A stretch of DNA of 64,000 nt from Fimenecus sp045632525 (GTDB lineage Bacteria; Bacillota; Clostridia; Oscillospirales; Acutalibacteraceae): NCBI GenBank assembly GCA_045632525.1, contig JAZQWV010000005.1, positions 1-64,000 on the forward strand, given 5' to 3'. This document shows positions 1 through 8,098 of this stretch, piece after piece (within the stretch, counting starts at the first letter, position 1; each line of letters opens with the position of its first letter). The position numbers and the translations under genes were made by a program. The notes beneath the pieces are model-generated. The model had not been told where the DNA came from and searched no databases. It was given only the letters and a program-made list of their open reading frames with translations.

Positions 1-1
1 T

Positions 2-439
2 GGCTACGATCCGACTTATTCATCAGATACAGCGTATTTTAATGACCTTAATAAGATTTCAGATTTGGTTTTTGAACAGACAGGCGTACGTACAAAAATT
101 ATGCGTTTTCCAGGTGGTACAAGTAATACAGTAAGTAAAAAGTACTCAAAGGGCATAATGACAAGACTTTCTAAATCTGTTACAGAACAAGGTTATGTTT
201 ATTTTGACTGGAACTGTGATAATGGTGATGCTGCAGGTGCAAACACTGTTCAGAAACAGTTGAATAATTGTAGCAAATATCCAAAATCTGCATCAACAGT
301 AATTGTTCTTATGCACGATACTAAAAGCACAACTCGTGATGCTTTGCCAAAGATTATTGAATATTACAAGAGTTGTGGTTTCCAGTTCGGCGTTTTAACT
401 ACAACTTCACCACGAATTCAACACAGAGGTAATAATTAG
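2..439 (+). CDS. Polysaccharide deacetylase (NodB domain), C-terminal part
   Basis: Reading frame open from the left edge, so the N-terminus is missing; 145 residues remain. The visible part holds the later NodB (carbohydrate esterase 4) motifs: MRFPGG (the RxPxG motif), FDWNCD (the D-W motif) and VLMHD (the H-D motif near the C-terminus). The first metal-binding motifs (TFDD, HxxxH) lie outside the window. Family members remove N- or O-acetyl groups from peptidoglycan or other polysaccharides outside the membrane. The substrate cannot be told from this fragment, and whether it has a signal peptide or anchor cannot be seen. Confidence 0.85.
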   Translation, partial: GYDPTYSSDTAYFNDLNKISDLVFEQTGVRTKIMRFPGGTSNTVSKKYSKGIMTRLSKSVTEQGYVYFDWNCDNGDAAGANTVQKQLNNCSKYPKSASTVIVLMHDTKSTTRDALPKIIEYYKSCGFQFGVLTTTSPRIQHRGNN

Positions 440-576
440 TTAATATAAAATATTTATATTACACAAAAATATTTATATAGTATTGTCAATTTATACAAAC
501 TTGAATGTTGAATTTTTCTCGTTTTTGTTTTTATAACTGAAATATTGTTTTTAAGACAAAAGTCAACTTTTTTTCG

Positions 577-604
577 TTGACGGAGACAAGTTTTGTGGTA
601 TAAT
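577..604 (+). promoter_or_regulatory. Sigma-A-type promoter for ptsH
   Basis: TTGACG (577-582), 16-base spacer, TATAAT (599-604). Transcription would start near 611 and give a leader of about 57 bases before ptsH. Position and match to consensus are good; activity is inferred. Confidence 0.7.
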
Positions 605-667
605 ATAGTAGTAACAAAGGTGTTTCTATCTGTTGTTTTGAAATTTTATCATTTGGGAGAATGAATT

Positions 668-931
668 ATGTATACTAAAGATGTTGAAGTTAAAAATCAG
701 GTTGGCTTACACGCACGCCCAGCAACTTTCTTTATTCAGAAAGCAAACGAATTCAAATCATCAATCTGGGTTGAAAAAGAAGACAGAAGAGTTAACGCTA
801 AGAGTCTTCTCGGCGTTTTGTCACTTGGTATTATGGGTGGCACAACAATCCGCATCATTGCTGGTGGTCCAGACGAAGAAACAGCAGTTGACGAACTTGT
901 AAAGCTTGTTGAAACAGGTTTTGCTGAATAA
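668..931 (+). CDS. ptsH: Phosphocarrier protein HPr
   Basis: 87-residue HPr, the small phosphocarrier that takes phosphate from enzyme I and passes it to sugar-specific PTS EIIA proteins. The active-site motif GLHARPAT places the phosphorylated His at residue 15. The regulatory Ser is at residue 46 in KSLLGVLSLG, the site used by HPr kinase in Bacillota for carbon catabolite control. Having both sites argues for true HPr rather than Crh. The Shine-Dalgarno is GGGAG just upstream. It is monocistronic: own promoter at 577-604 and a strong terminator right after. No enzyme I gene is adjacent; the only other PTS gene here is the orphan IIC at 19322. Confidence 0.95.
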   Translation: MYTKDVEVKNQVGLHARPATFFIQKANEFKSSIWVEKEDRRVNAKSLLGVLSLGIMGGTTIRIIAGGPDEETAVDELVKLVETGFAE

Positions 932-945
932 TTTTGAAAGATTTG

Positions 946-979
946 GCACATCACCTTTGGTGGTGTGCTTTATTTTTTT
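946..979 (+). terminator. Intrinsic terminator after ptsH
   Basis: 10-bp stem (946-955 with 959-968, one G-T pair), 3-base loop, then a T-rich tract to 979. Confidence 0.9.
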
Positions 980-1026
980 GTGATTTTATGATATGATATA
1001 TATAATCTTTAAAAGGTGGTGATTCT

Positions 1027-2865
1027 GTGAACGAAAAATTAAAAACATTGCGCGAAAAAGCAATGAAATTGCCTTTAACACCTGGTGTTTATATAATGAA
1101 AAATAAACAGGGCAAGATTATATATATCGGTAAAGCGAAAAAACTCAAAAATCGTGTCAGTCAATATTTTGGTTCGCAGAATAAACACTCTGTCAAAGTG
1201 CTTAAAATGGTCGAAAATGTCAATGATTTTGACTATATTTTAACTGATAGTGAGTTTGAAGCACTTGTTCTTGAAGCAAGTCTTATTAAACAAAATCAAC
1301 CTAAATATAATATTCTTTTAAAAGATGATAAAGGATACAGTTATATCAAAATCACAAAAGAAGAATACCCTAAAATTTCCGCTATTCTTCAAAAAGACGA
1401 CGAAGATGCTGATTATATCGGACCATTTACAAGTTCTTATTCAGTGAAACAATCCGTTGATGAAGCCAATAAAATATTCCGACTTCCACAATGCAATAAA
1501 GAATTCCCAAGAGATTTCAAAAAGGGAAGACCTTGCCTTAACTTCCATATAAATCGTTGTATGGGTGTTTGCACGGGTAAAATTTCAAGAAAAGAATATA
1601 ACGATACTGTTAAAGATGCTCTTGACTTTCTTAATGGTGACATTACAAAAATTATTGCAGATTTAAACAAGAAAATGAATGAGTGTGCCGAGAATCTTGA
1701 TTTTGAAAATGCAAGTAAATATCGCGACAGAATTCGCGCCATTCAGAATATGCAAACAAAACAGAAAGTTGTAACCGAAACAGGCGAGTCAAAAGATGTC
1801 TTTGCGGTTGCCAACAATGACAATGATATTTGCATAATGGTGTTGCGCTTTGATAAAGGCAGACTTTGCGATAGTGAACATTTCTTTATTGACAGTTCAC
1901 AGAATGACGAAAATCTGCGTGGTGGATTTTTAAGTCAATATTATTCAATCCGCTCCGTGCCACAAAAAGTGTTGTTGGATGAGACAATAGAAGATTTAGA
2001 TTTAATGGCTCAATACCTTACTAATCTTCGTGGCAAAAAATGTGCGATTTCTGTGCCACAAAAGGGCGACGGATTAAAACTTGTTAATATGTGTCGTGAG
2101 AACGCCTTTGAAAAACTTGCACAGAAAAAAGGTAGAAAATCAGGCGAAATCAAAGTCCTTGAAGAATTGAAAACTCTTCTTGGATTAGACCATACACCCG
2201 AATATATCGAGTCTTATGACATTTCTCATACAGGTGGCGACGATAATGTGGCGGGTATGATTGTCTTTAAAAATGGTCGTCCCTTAAAACGGGCATATCG
2301 TACATTCACAATCAAATCATTTGTGGGACAAGATGACTACGGCTCAATGCGTGAAGTATTGGAACGCCGTTTTAATGAATATGAAAAGCATAAAAACGAA
2401 AATGCCGAAGAAGGATTCGGCAAAATGCCCGATTTGATTTTGCTTGATGGTGGTAAAGGTCAGGTAAGTGCAGTAAGAGAAGTTTTCAACGAAATGAATA
2501 TAGATGTGCCATTGTTTGGTATGGTCAAAGACTCAAAACACAAGACTCGTGCAATAACGGGCGATGGTGGTGAAATCGCAATTAATTCAAACAGGGCGGT
2601 ATTCACTTTGGTGTCAGAGATTCAAGAAGAAGTTCACAGATTTTCTGTTAGCTTCCACCACAAAAAGCACGCTAAAAAAGGCTTGGAATCATCACTTACA
2701 AAAATCAGCGGTGTTGGTGAGAAAAAAGCCAAAGAATTGCTTAAAACTTTTAAAACAATAAAAGCTATTAAAAATGCAAGTGTAGAAGACCTTGCAAAAG
2801 TTAAAGGGATAAATCTTCCTTTAGCCGAAAAAATATATAATTTCTATAATCAGGGAGAAGAATAA
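1027..2865 (+). CDS. uvrC: Excinuclease ABC subunit C
   Basis: 612-residue UvrC, the nuclease of nucleotide excision repair that cuts on both sides of a lesion after UvrA/UvrB loading. Domain order: GIY-YIG nuclease at about 15-95 (PGVYIM, IYIGKA), UVR motif for UvrB contact near 200-235, RNase H-like endonuclease domain with YDIS and LILLDGG supplying the expected Asp residues and EVHRF the His, then a C-terminal tandem helix-hairpin-helix (SGVGEKKAKEL). Length is normal. GTG start at 1027 is preceded by AAAGGTGG at a good distance. It overlaps the next gene by one base, so the two are probably cotranscribed. Confidence 0.97.
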   Translation: MNEKLKTLREKAMKLPLTPGVYIMKNKQGKIIYIGKAKKLKNRVSQYFGSQNKHSVKVLKMVENVNDFDYILTDSEFEALVLEASLIKQNQPKYNILLKDDKGYSYIKITKEEYPKISAILQKDDEDADYIGPFTSSYSVKQSVDEANKIFRLPQCNKEFPRDFKKGRPCLNFHINRCMGVCTGKISRKEYNDTVKDALDFLNGDITKIIADLNKKMNECAENLDFENASKYRDRIRAIQNMQTKQKVVTETGESKDVFAVANNDNDICIMVLRFDKGRLCDSEHFFIDSSQNDENLRGGFLSQYYSIRSVPQKVLLDETIEDLDLMAQYLTNLRGKKCAISVPQKGDGLKLVNMCRENAFEKLAQKKGRKSGEIKVLEELKTLLGLDHTPEYIESYDISHTGGDDNVAGMIVFKNGRPLKRAYRTFTIKSFVGQDDYGSMREVLERRFNEYEKHKNENAEEGFGKMPDLILLDGGKGQVSAVREVFNEMNIDVPLFGMVKDSKHKTRAITGDGGEIAINSNRAVFTLVSEIQEEVHRFSVSFHHKKHAKKGLESSLTKISGVGEKKAKELLKTFKTIKAIKNASVEDLAKVKGINLPLAEKIYNFYNQGEE

Positions 2866-3518
2866 TGATAAATACAATAGTTTTTGATTTGGATGGAACA
2901 CTTTTAAATACTCTTGAAGATTTGAAAGATAGCGTAAACTATGCTCTTGAAAGACAGGGCTTTCCGCTTCGCAATTTAAATGAAATCCGTTCTTTTGTGG
3001 GCAATGGTATCCGTCTTTTAATGGAGAGAGCAGTACCAGAAAATATTGATAATGAAACATTTGAAATCTGTTTTAAGGATTTTTGTGATTATTACAAGAT
3101 TCATATGGAAGACAAAACAGCACCTTATGATGGTATCAATGAAATGCTCACAAACATCAAAAAAGCAGGCTTTAAAACTGCTATTGTTACTAATAAAGCG
3201 GATTTTGCAGCACAGGATTTGTGTAAGAGAATGTTTGGAGAAAATATTGATTTCGTAGTAGGTAGCTCTGACGACAGACCAAACAAACCTGCACCCGACG
3301 GTGTTTTCTATGCTCTTGAAAAATTAGATAGCAAAATTGAAAATACAGTTTTTGTAGGGGATGCAGATACTGATATTCTTACTGCGAAAAATGCAAATCT
3401 TCCATCAATTGGTGTTCTTTGGGGATTTAGAGACCGTGAAGTTATTGAAGAAGCGGGTGCAGAATACATAGTTGAGAGTGTAAATGACCTTGAAAAGTTG
3501 CTTATTTCATTAAAATAA
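2865..3518 (+). CDS. HAD-family hydrolase, phosphoglycolate phosphatase-like
   Basis: 217-residue haloacid dehalogenase superfamily phosphatase. Motif I FDLDGTLLNT (nucleophile Asp and acid/base Asp) is near the N-terminus, motif II is VTNK, motif III Lys is in NKPAP, and motif IV is VGDADTD. A helical cap sits between motifs I and II, as in Gph/PpaX. The cytosolic substrate may be 2-phosphoglycolate from DNA damage processing, which would fit a neighbour of uvrC, or pyrophosphate or a nucleotide; sequence alone does not decide. The start codon shares a base with the uvrC stop. Confidence 0.85.
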   Translation: MINTIVFDLDGTLLNTLEDLKDSVNYALERQGFPLRNLNEIRSFVGNGIRLLMERAVPENIDNETFEICFKDFCDYYKIHMEDKTAPYDGINEMLTNIKKAGFKTAIVTNKADFAAQDLCKRMFGENIDFVVGSSDDRPNKPAPDGVFYALEKLDSKIENTVFVGDADTDILTAKNANLPSIGVLWGFRDREVIEEAGAEYIVESVNDLEKLLISLK

Positions 3519-3560
3519 GATAAATTCATTGCATTTTTTTCAACTTGAATATAAAAATAT

Positions 3561-3589
3561 TTGACAAATTACTATAAAAATGGGATAAT
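3561..3589 (+). promoter_or_regulatory. Promoter for rsmD-coaD operon
   Basis: TTGACA (3561-3566), 17-base spacer, GATAAT (3584-3589), about 33 bases before the rsmD start. Confidence 0.7.
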
Positions 3590-3621
3590 ACCCTTATGTA
3601 TTGATAGGTTGGAGCGAATTT

Positions 3622-4161
3622 ATGAGAGTAATTACAGGTGAAGCAAGAGGCAGAAAACTTATAACTCTTGAAGGCGAAGATGTTCGTCCTACCACCGACA
3701 GAGTAAAAGAAGGAATGTTCAATATCATACAGTTTGACCTTGAAGGTGCAAGTGTTCTTGACTTGTTTGCAGGTTCAGGTCAACTTGGTATTGAAGCACT
3801 CAGCCGTGGTGCTAAACATTGCACATTTGTAGATAGTGCAAATCGTGCGGTTGATGTGGTGAAACAAAATCTTAAATCTGTTGGTTTTGAAAAAAGAGCA
3901 AGTGTTTTTTGTGGCGACTCAAAAATGTATATTACTTTGAGCAAAGATAAATTCGATATTGCTCTTCTTGACCCACCGTACAATAAAGAAATAATTGATG
4001 CTGTTTTACCAGTTGTTGCAAAGAAAATGAATGACTGGGGTATAATCATCTGCGAAAGTGCTTTAGATGAAACTTTGCCTGAAACAGCAGGTGAGTTTAA
4101 AATTCACCGTGAATACAGATACGGCAAAATAAAACTTACAGCATACAGAAAGAATAAGTGA
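3622..4161 (+). CDS. rsmD: 16S rRNA (guanine-N2)-methyltransferase RsmD
   Basis: 179-residue class I SAM methyltransferase that methylates G966 (E. coli numbering) of 16S rRNA. The N-terminal MRVITGEARGR is the usual RsmD opening. The SAM-binding loop is LDLFAGSGQLGIEALSRG, and the catalytic motif is DPPY, typical of N2-guanine enzymes. I start at ATG 3622, preceded by GGTTGGAG, rather than the in-frame TTG at 3601. The rsmD-coaD pair is conserved in many Bacillota, and here coaD starts four bases after the stop. Confidence 0.93.
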   Translation: MRVITGEARGRKLITLEGEDVRPTTDRVKEGMFNIIQFDLEGASVLDLFAGSGQLGIEALSRGAKHCTFVDSANRAVDVVKQNLKSVGFEKRASVFCGDSKMYITLSKDKFDIALLDPPYNKEIIDAVLPVVAKKMNDWGIIICESALDETLPETAGEFKIHREYRYGKIKLTAYRKNK

Positions 4162-4165
4162 GAAT

Positions 4166-4660
4166 ATGAAAACCGTAATTTGTCCGGGTAGTTTTGACCC
4201 GATTACAAATGGTCACCTTGACATTATCAATCGCAGTTCTAAACTCTTTGATAAGGTTATAGTTGTGGTTATGAAAAACCCTTCAAAGACAAATTTTTGT
4301 TTCAGTCCTGAAGAAAGAGCTGAGCTCATTAAGAGTTGTACCAAAGATTTGCCAAATGTTGAGGTTGATATTAACGAAGGTCTTTTGGCTGAATATGCAA
4401 AAGAGAAAAATGCAGTTGCAGTTGTTAAAGGGCTTCGCGCTGTGTCTGACTTTGAATATGAGTTTCAGCAGGCACAGATGAACAAGAAACTCAATAATGA
4501 ACTTGAAACAGTTTTCATCAATACAAAAGTTGAAAATCTTTACTTAAGTTCAAGTGTTGTTAAGCAAATTTGCGAATTGGGTGGGGATATAAGTGATTTT
4601 GTTCCTGAATCAATTCGTGATATAATAGTAAAAAGAATTAAACGAGGTGTGAGCAAATGA
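4166..4660 (+). CDS. coaD: Pantetheine-phosphate adenylyltransferase
   Basis: 164 residues, normal for CoaD, which joins ATP and 4'-phosphopantetheine to give dephospho-CoA, the fourth step of CoA synthesis from pantothenate. The nucleotidyltransferase motif is PGSFDPITNGH with the TxxH-like His at residue 18. The C-terminal ATP-binding motif is YLSSSVVK, close to the usual ISSTxVR. It lies in an operon with rsmD and overlaps the next gene by four bases (ATGA). Confidence 0.96.
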   Translation: MKTVICPGSFDPITNGHLDIINRSSKLFDKVIVVVMKNPSKTNFCFSPEERAELIKSCTKDLPNVEVDINEGLLAEYAKEKNAVAVVKGLRAVSDFEYEFQQAQMNKKLNNELETVFINTKVENLYLSSSVVKQICELGGDISDFVPESIRDIIVKRIKRGVSK

Positions 4661-5190
4661 CAATAGAAAGCTTACTTGAAGAAATTGAAGTAATACTCGA
4701 AGAAGGAAAAACAGTACCGTTTACATCAAACCTTTTGGTTGATTCAGCGGCTATCAAAACTGCAATTGAAGACATCAGACTTAATATGCCTGATGAACTT
4801 ATGCAGGCAAGAAAAATCGCTTCTGAAAGAAAAGAAATTCTTGCAGGTGCACAAGAAAGCGCAGATAAGATTATCGAAAAAGCACATCTTCGTGCAAAAG
4901 AAATTATTTCTGAAGATGAAATCACTCGTGGTGCAGAAGCACAGGCAGCAGAAATTCTTGCTCTCGCAAGAACACAGGCTACTGAAATTGTTGAACAGGC
5001 AAGACAAAGCGCTACTGAACTTACAGAGCAGGCAAGAAACTGGTCTAACGAAATGCGCACAAGTGCAAGTGAATATGTTGAAAGCATCGTAGCAGTTGCT
5101 GACGAAACACTCACAAACTCAGTTAACGAAATTCGTCGCGCTCGTCAACATCTTAGAGCAGCTTCTCAATCTAAGAGAGTAGACGAATAA
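4657..5190 (+). CDS. Coiled-coil protein of unknown function, cotranscribed with coaD
   Basis: 177 residues. A short N-terminal segment with LEEIEVILEEG is followed from about residue 45 by a long charged, Ala-rich helix with repeated ARxxATE-type segments (residues ~95-135), which would form a coiled coil. There are no membrane segments or catalytic motifs. The composition recalls V/A-type ATPase subunit H/E stalk proteins and DivIVA-like proteins, and such proteins often follow coaD in Clostridia. The start overlaps coaD (ATGA), so translation is probably coupled. A link to cell division or envelope work is possible but not shown. Confidence 0.75.
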   Translation: MTIESLLEEIEVILEEGKTVPFTSNLLVDSAAIKTAIEDIRLNMPDELMQARKIASERKEILAGAQESADKIIEKAHLRAKEIISEDEITRGAEAQAAEILALARTQATEIVEQARQSATELTEQARNWSNEMRTSASEYVESIVAVADETLTNSVNEIRRARQHLRAASQSKRVDE

Positions 5191-5206
5191 ATATGGTCTA
5201 TTTTCC

Positions 5207-5270
5207 CTATAACTGCTTCGAAAATCCTCGAAATACACTCGTATGTCTTGCGGTTTTCTCATTGTTATAG
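5207..5270. repeat. 64-bp intergenic inverted-repeat element
   Basis: Ends CTATAAC (5207-5213) and GTTATAG (5264-5270) are perfect inverted repeats. Inside them GAAAATCC and GGTTTTC extend the pairing imperfectly. No coding sense is apparent on either strand. It lies between convergence-free genes and resembles a small dispersed palindromic or MITE-like element, but no second copy is in this window. Confidence 0.5.
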
Positions 5271-5389
5271 AAAAAATATCTTCATATTTATAGATGACAC
5301 TATTAAAATACATTTAATATTTTTTAATATTATAAATTCACACCTCGCCGCATATTTATTTATATAAATTGTGTTCGAGGTGTTAATTT

Positions 5390-5860
5390 ATGTTCGTTTA
5401 TTCAATAAAATCTAAGCAGATAAAGCTGTTTTTGCTTATAGCCTTTGTGGTGTTGACAGTAATAAGTTTGTTTATACTCTCTCAAGAAAGCACAGATGTA
5501 GCCAATGCAGATAAATCAAGCATCAAGGCTTCAACGGCAGAAGAACGCTTGACATTTATATCCCAATTTGGTTGGGAAGTCCAGGAAGACCCCGTTGAAG
5601 TGTGCGAAGTCATAATTCCAGCAGAATTTGACGAAACTTACACACAATATAACGATATTCAGTTGAAACAGGGCTTTGATTTGAAAACTTATGCAGGTGT
5701 TCGTGTGAAGCGTTGGACATATTCTGTGAAGAATTATCCCGGTCACGAAAACAAAAACTATATCAGAATAAATCTGTTGGTATATGAAGGACTCGTGGTT
5801 GGCGGAGATGTCTGCTCAATTGAACTAGATGGCTTTATGCACGGATTTGAAAAAACTTAA
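5390..5860 (+). CDS. DUF4830 family membrane-anchored protein
   Basis: 156 residues with an N-terminal membrane helix (residues ~12-32, hydrophobic FLLIAFVVLTVI). An extracytoplasmic domain of about 110 residues follows, with the recognisable DUF4830 features: FISQFGWEVQEDPVEV, IPAEFDETY, KQGFDL and VKRWTYSVKNYPG. Function is unknown for the family. It is 12 bases upstream of the RsuA-like gene and probably cotranscribed with it. The ATG at 5390 is preceded by CGAGGTG. Confidence 0.8.
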   Translation: MFVYSIKSKQIKLFLLIAFVVLTVISLFILSQESTDVANADKSSIKASTAEERLTFISQFGWEVQEDPVEVCEVIIPAEFDETYTQYNDIQLKQGFDLKTYAGVRVKRWTYSVKNYPGHENKNYIRINLLVYEGLVVGGDVCSIELDGFMHGFEKT

Positions 5861-5872
5861 AGGATAAAAATA

Positions 5873-6586
5873 ATGGAAAGACTTGATAAAATTCTTGCGT
5901 CACAGGGGACACTCTCTCGCCGTGATGTGAAAGAGATAGTTAAAAAAGGCAGAATTTCAGTTAATGGTGTTGTTGTCAAAAAAAGTGACATCAAAATTGA
6001 TATAGAGAATGATACTGTTACTTTAGATGGCGAAACTCTCTCTTTAAAAGAACACATTTATATAATGCTCAACAAACCACAGGGAATAGTCTCTGCAAGT
6101 GAAAGTGAAACGGATGAAACTGTTGTGGATTTAGTGCCCGACGAGTTATACAGAAAAGGACTTTTCCCTGCTGGGCGACTTGATAAAGATACAACAGGAT
6201 TTGTGCTTATTACTGACGATGGTGATTTTGCTCATAAAATTCTTTCACCCAAAAATCATATTTTCAAAACATATCTTGCAACTTTAGAACATTCACTTTC
6301 ACAAAGTGATATAGAAATGCTTGAAAAGGGGATAACTCTCGCAGACGGGACAACCTTAAAAGAAGCAAAAGTTGAAATTTTAGAAGATGGCGAGCATCCT
6401 TTGGTGCAGATTATGATTTGCGAAGGCAAATATCATCAGGTTAAAAGAATGTTTGCTGCTGCGGGCAATAAAGTGATTGGTTTGCATCGTTCAAAAATGG
6501 GCAATCTCGAATTAGATGAAACCTTAAAACCGGGCGAATGCCGTGAAATAACCCAAAATGAGTTAAATTTACTCTCTGAAAGATAA
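5873..6586 (+). CDS. 16S rRNA pseudouridine synthase, RsuA family
   Basis: 237 residues. An N-terminal S4 RNA-binding domain (residues 1-60, MERLDKILASQGTLSRRD) is followed by a pseudouridine synthase domain with the catalytic Asp in GRLDKDTTGFVLIT. The architecture and the C-terminal motif EGKYHQVKRMFAAAG match RsuA/RluB-type enzymes that convert a uridine in 16S (U516) or 23S rRNA. The closest fit is RsuA, but RluB cannot be excluded. It overlaps no neighbour; the Shine-Dalgarno is AAAGGAT. Confidence 0.9.
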   Translation: MERLDKILASQGTLSRRDVKEIVKKGRISVNGVVVKKSDIKIDIENDTVTLDGETLSLKEHIYIMLNKPQGIVSASESETDETVVDLVPDELYRKGLFPAGRLDKDTTGFVLITDDGDFAHKILSPKNHIFKTYLATLEHSLSQSDIEMLEKGITLADGTTLKEAKVEILEDGEHPLVQIMICEGKYHQVKRMFAAAGNKVIGLHRSKMGNLELDETLKPGECREITQNELNLLSER

Positions 6587-6786
6587 TTTTTTCGTCATTT
6601 TGAACAATGAAAAATTGGTCGAAAAACAGGCTCAGGTGCGTGATTTGACTAAAATTTGTGTCTTTTTTTGTGAAAAATGTTATAAAAAAATTAAAAAATA
6701 TCAATTTTTCACTTGCCAAAACGCATTTTATTGTGTAAAATACATAGTGTTCCAATCGTGAATTTGTATAAAAGGTGGTAAAAGCC

Positions 6787-7872
6787 ATGTCTAACAGATT
6801 GTTTCAAGGAATCGTACATCAGATGACTGATGTTGTCGACAGAACTTTCGGTATAATTGACGAAACAGGCACTGTAATTTCTTGCAGTGAGCTTAGCAGA
6901 ATTGGCGAGATTCAGTCACACGCTGTAGCAGATGTTTTTGCATCGCCTGAAAGAAGCGTCGCAGATGGATATACATATCAGGTTTTCGGTGCGCACATGC
7001 ATCCTGAATATGCTGTGTTTGTAGAAGGCGACGATGAAATTGCAGCTCGTTATGTATCAGTTCTTGCAGTTTCACTTTCAACTATCAAGCAATATTATGA
7101 TGAAAAATATGACAGAAGCAACTTTATCAAGAATGTAATCCTTGATAATATCTTGCCTGGTGATATTTATATTAAAGCTCGTGAGCTTCACTTCAATAGT
7201 GATGTAACAAGAGCAGTTCTCCTTATCAGAATTACAGAAAAGAACGATGTTTCTGTATTTGATGTTATTCAAGACTTGTTCCCTGATAAGACAAAGGACT
7301 TCGTTATCAATATTAACGAAACCGATATTGCTCTCGTTAAAGAAGTTAAGAGTAACATTGAACCAAAAGACCTTGAAAAACTTGCTCGTTCAATTGCTGA
7401 CTCATTGGGAACAGAATATTATACTCATGTTCTCGTTGGTATCGGCTCTGCAATTGATACAATCAAAGATTTGGCTCGTTCATTCAGAGAAGCTCAGGTA
7501 TCTCTTGAAGTTGGTAAGGTTTTTGATACTGAAAAGACAATCGTAAGTTATGATAATCTTGGTATCGCAAGACTTATTTATCAGCTTCCAACAACACTTT
7601 GTGAAATGTTCCTTCGTGAGATTTTCAAGCGTGGCTCAATCGAGAGTCTTGACTATGAAACACTTTTCACAATTCAGAAATTCTTTGAGAATAACCTTAA
7701 TGTTTCTGAAACATCAAGAAAACTCTTTGTTCACAGAAATACACTTGTTTATCGTCTTGAAAAAATCAAGAAACTCACAGGTCTTGATTTGAGAGAATTT
7801 GACGATGCAATCGTGTTTAAAGTAGCATTGATGGTTAAGAAATATCTTGATGCTAATCCTATCAAGTATTAA
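6787..7872 (+). CDS. PucR/CdaR-type transcriptional regulator
   Basis: 361 residues from ATG 6787, preceded by AAAGGTGG; an in-frame GTG at 6775 lies inside that ribosome-binding site and is unlikely. The N-terminal ~110 residues look like a sugar-diacid-recognition (CdaR) ligand domain, the middle is GGDEF-like as in CdaR proteins, and the C-terminal HTH_30 (PucR) domain is clear: NLNVSETSRKLFVHRNTLVYRLEKI. The protein has no obvious target gene next to it and is bounded by a terminator, so the regulon is elsewhere or is the gene itself. The inducer is unknown. Confidence 0.82.
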   Translation: MSNRLFQGIVHQMTDVVDRTFGIIDETGTVISCSELSRIGEIQSHAVADVFASPERSVADGYTYQVFGAHMHPEYAVFVEGDDEIAARYVSVLAVSLSTIKQYYDEKYDRSNFIKNVILDNILPGDIYIKARELHFNSDVTRAVLLIRITEKNDVSVFDVIQDLFPDKTKDFVININETDIALVKEVKSNIEPKDLEKLARSIADSLGTEYYTHVLVGIGSAIDTIKDLARSFREAQVSLEVGKVFDTEKTIVSYDNLGIARLIYQLPTTLCEMFLREIFKRGSIESLDYETLFTIQKFFENNLNVSETSRKLFVHRNTLVYRLEKIKKLTGLDLREFDDAIVFKVALMVKKYLDANPIKY

Positions 7873-7881
7873 AAAATCACA

Positions 7882-7917
7882 AAAGGGACGAAACTTATGT
7901 TTCGCCCCTTTATTTTT
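7882..7917 (+). terminator. Terminator after PucR-type gene
   Basis: 13-position stem with one mismatch (7882-7894 with 7899-7911), TTAT loop, then ATTTTTG. Confidence 0.88.
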
Positions 7918-7989
7918 GTTGAAAATAAACATTATGTTGTATGTATTTTATGCAAAACGACGATAAATGTGAACATTTTATAAAAATTG

Positions 7990-8017
7990 TTACAAACACA
8001 ATATTTTGTGGTATAAT
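7990..8017 (+). promoter_or_regulatory. Promoter for the ftsE operon
   Basis: TATAAT at 8012-8017 with a preceding TGG (extended -10 character). The -35 element is weaker; TTACAA at 7990-7995 gives a 16-base spacer. The predicted leader is about 75 bases. Confidence 0.5.
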
Positions 8018-8098
8018 AGTTGCCGATAATGGTTATTATGTGTAATTATATGCAAAAAGCCGATAAAACTAACCCTAAAGAAAGAAAAGGTGCATATT

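Noticed and set aside
4638..5114. Minus-strand open frame of 158 codons opposite the coiled-coil gene
   Set aside because: A shadow of a repetitive coding sequence; no start signals and Ser/Ala bias from the reverse frame.
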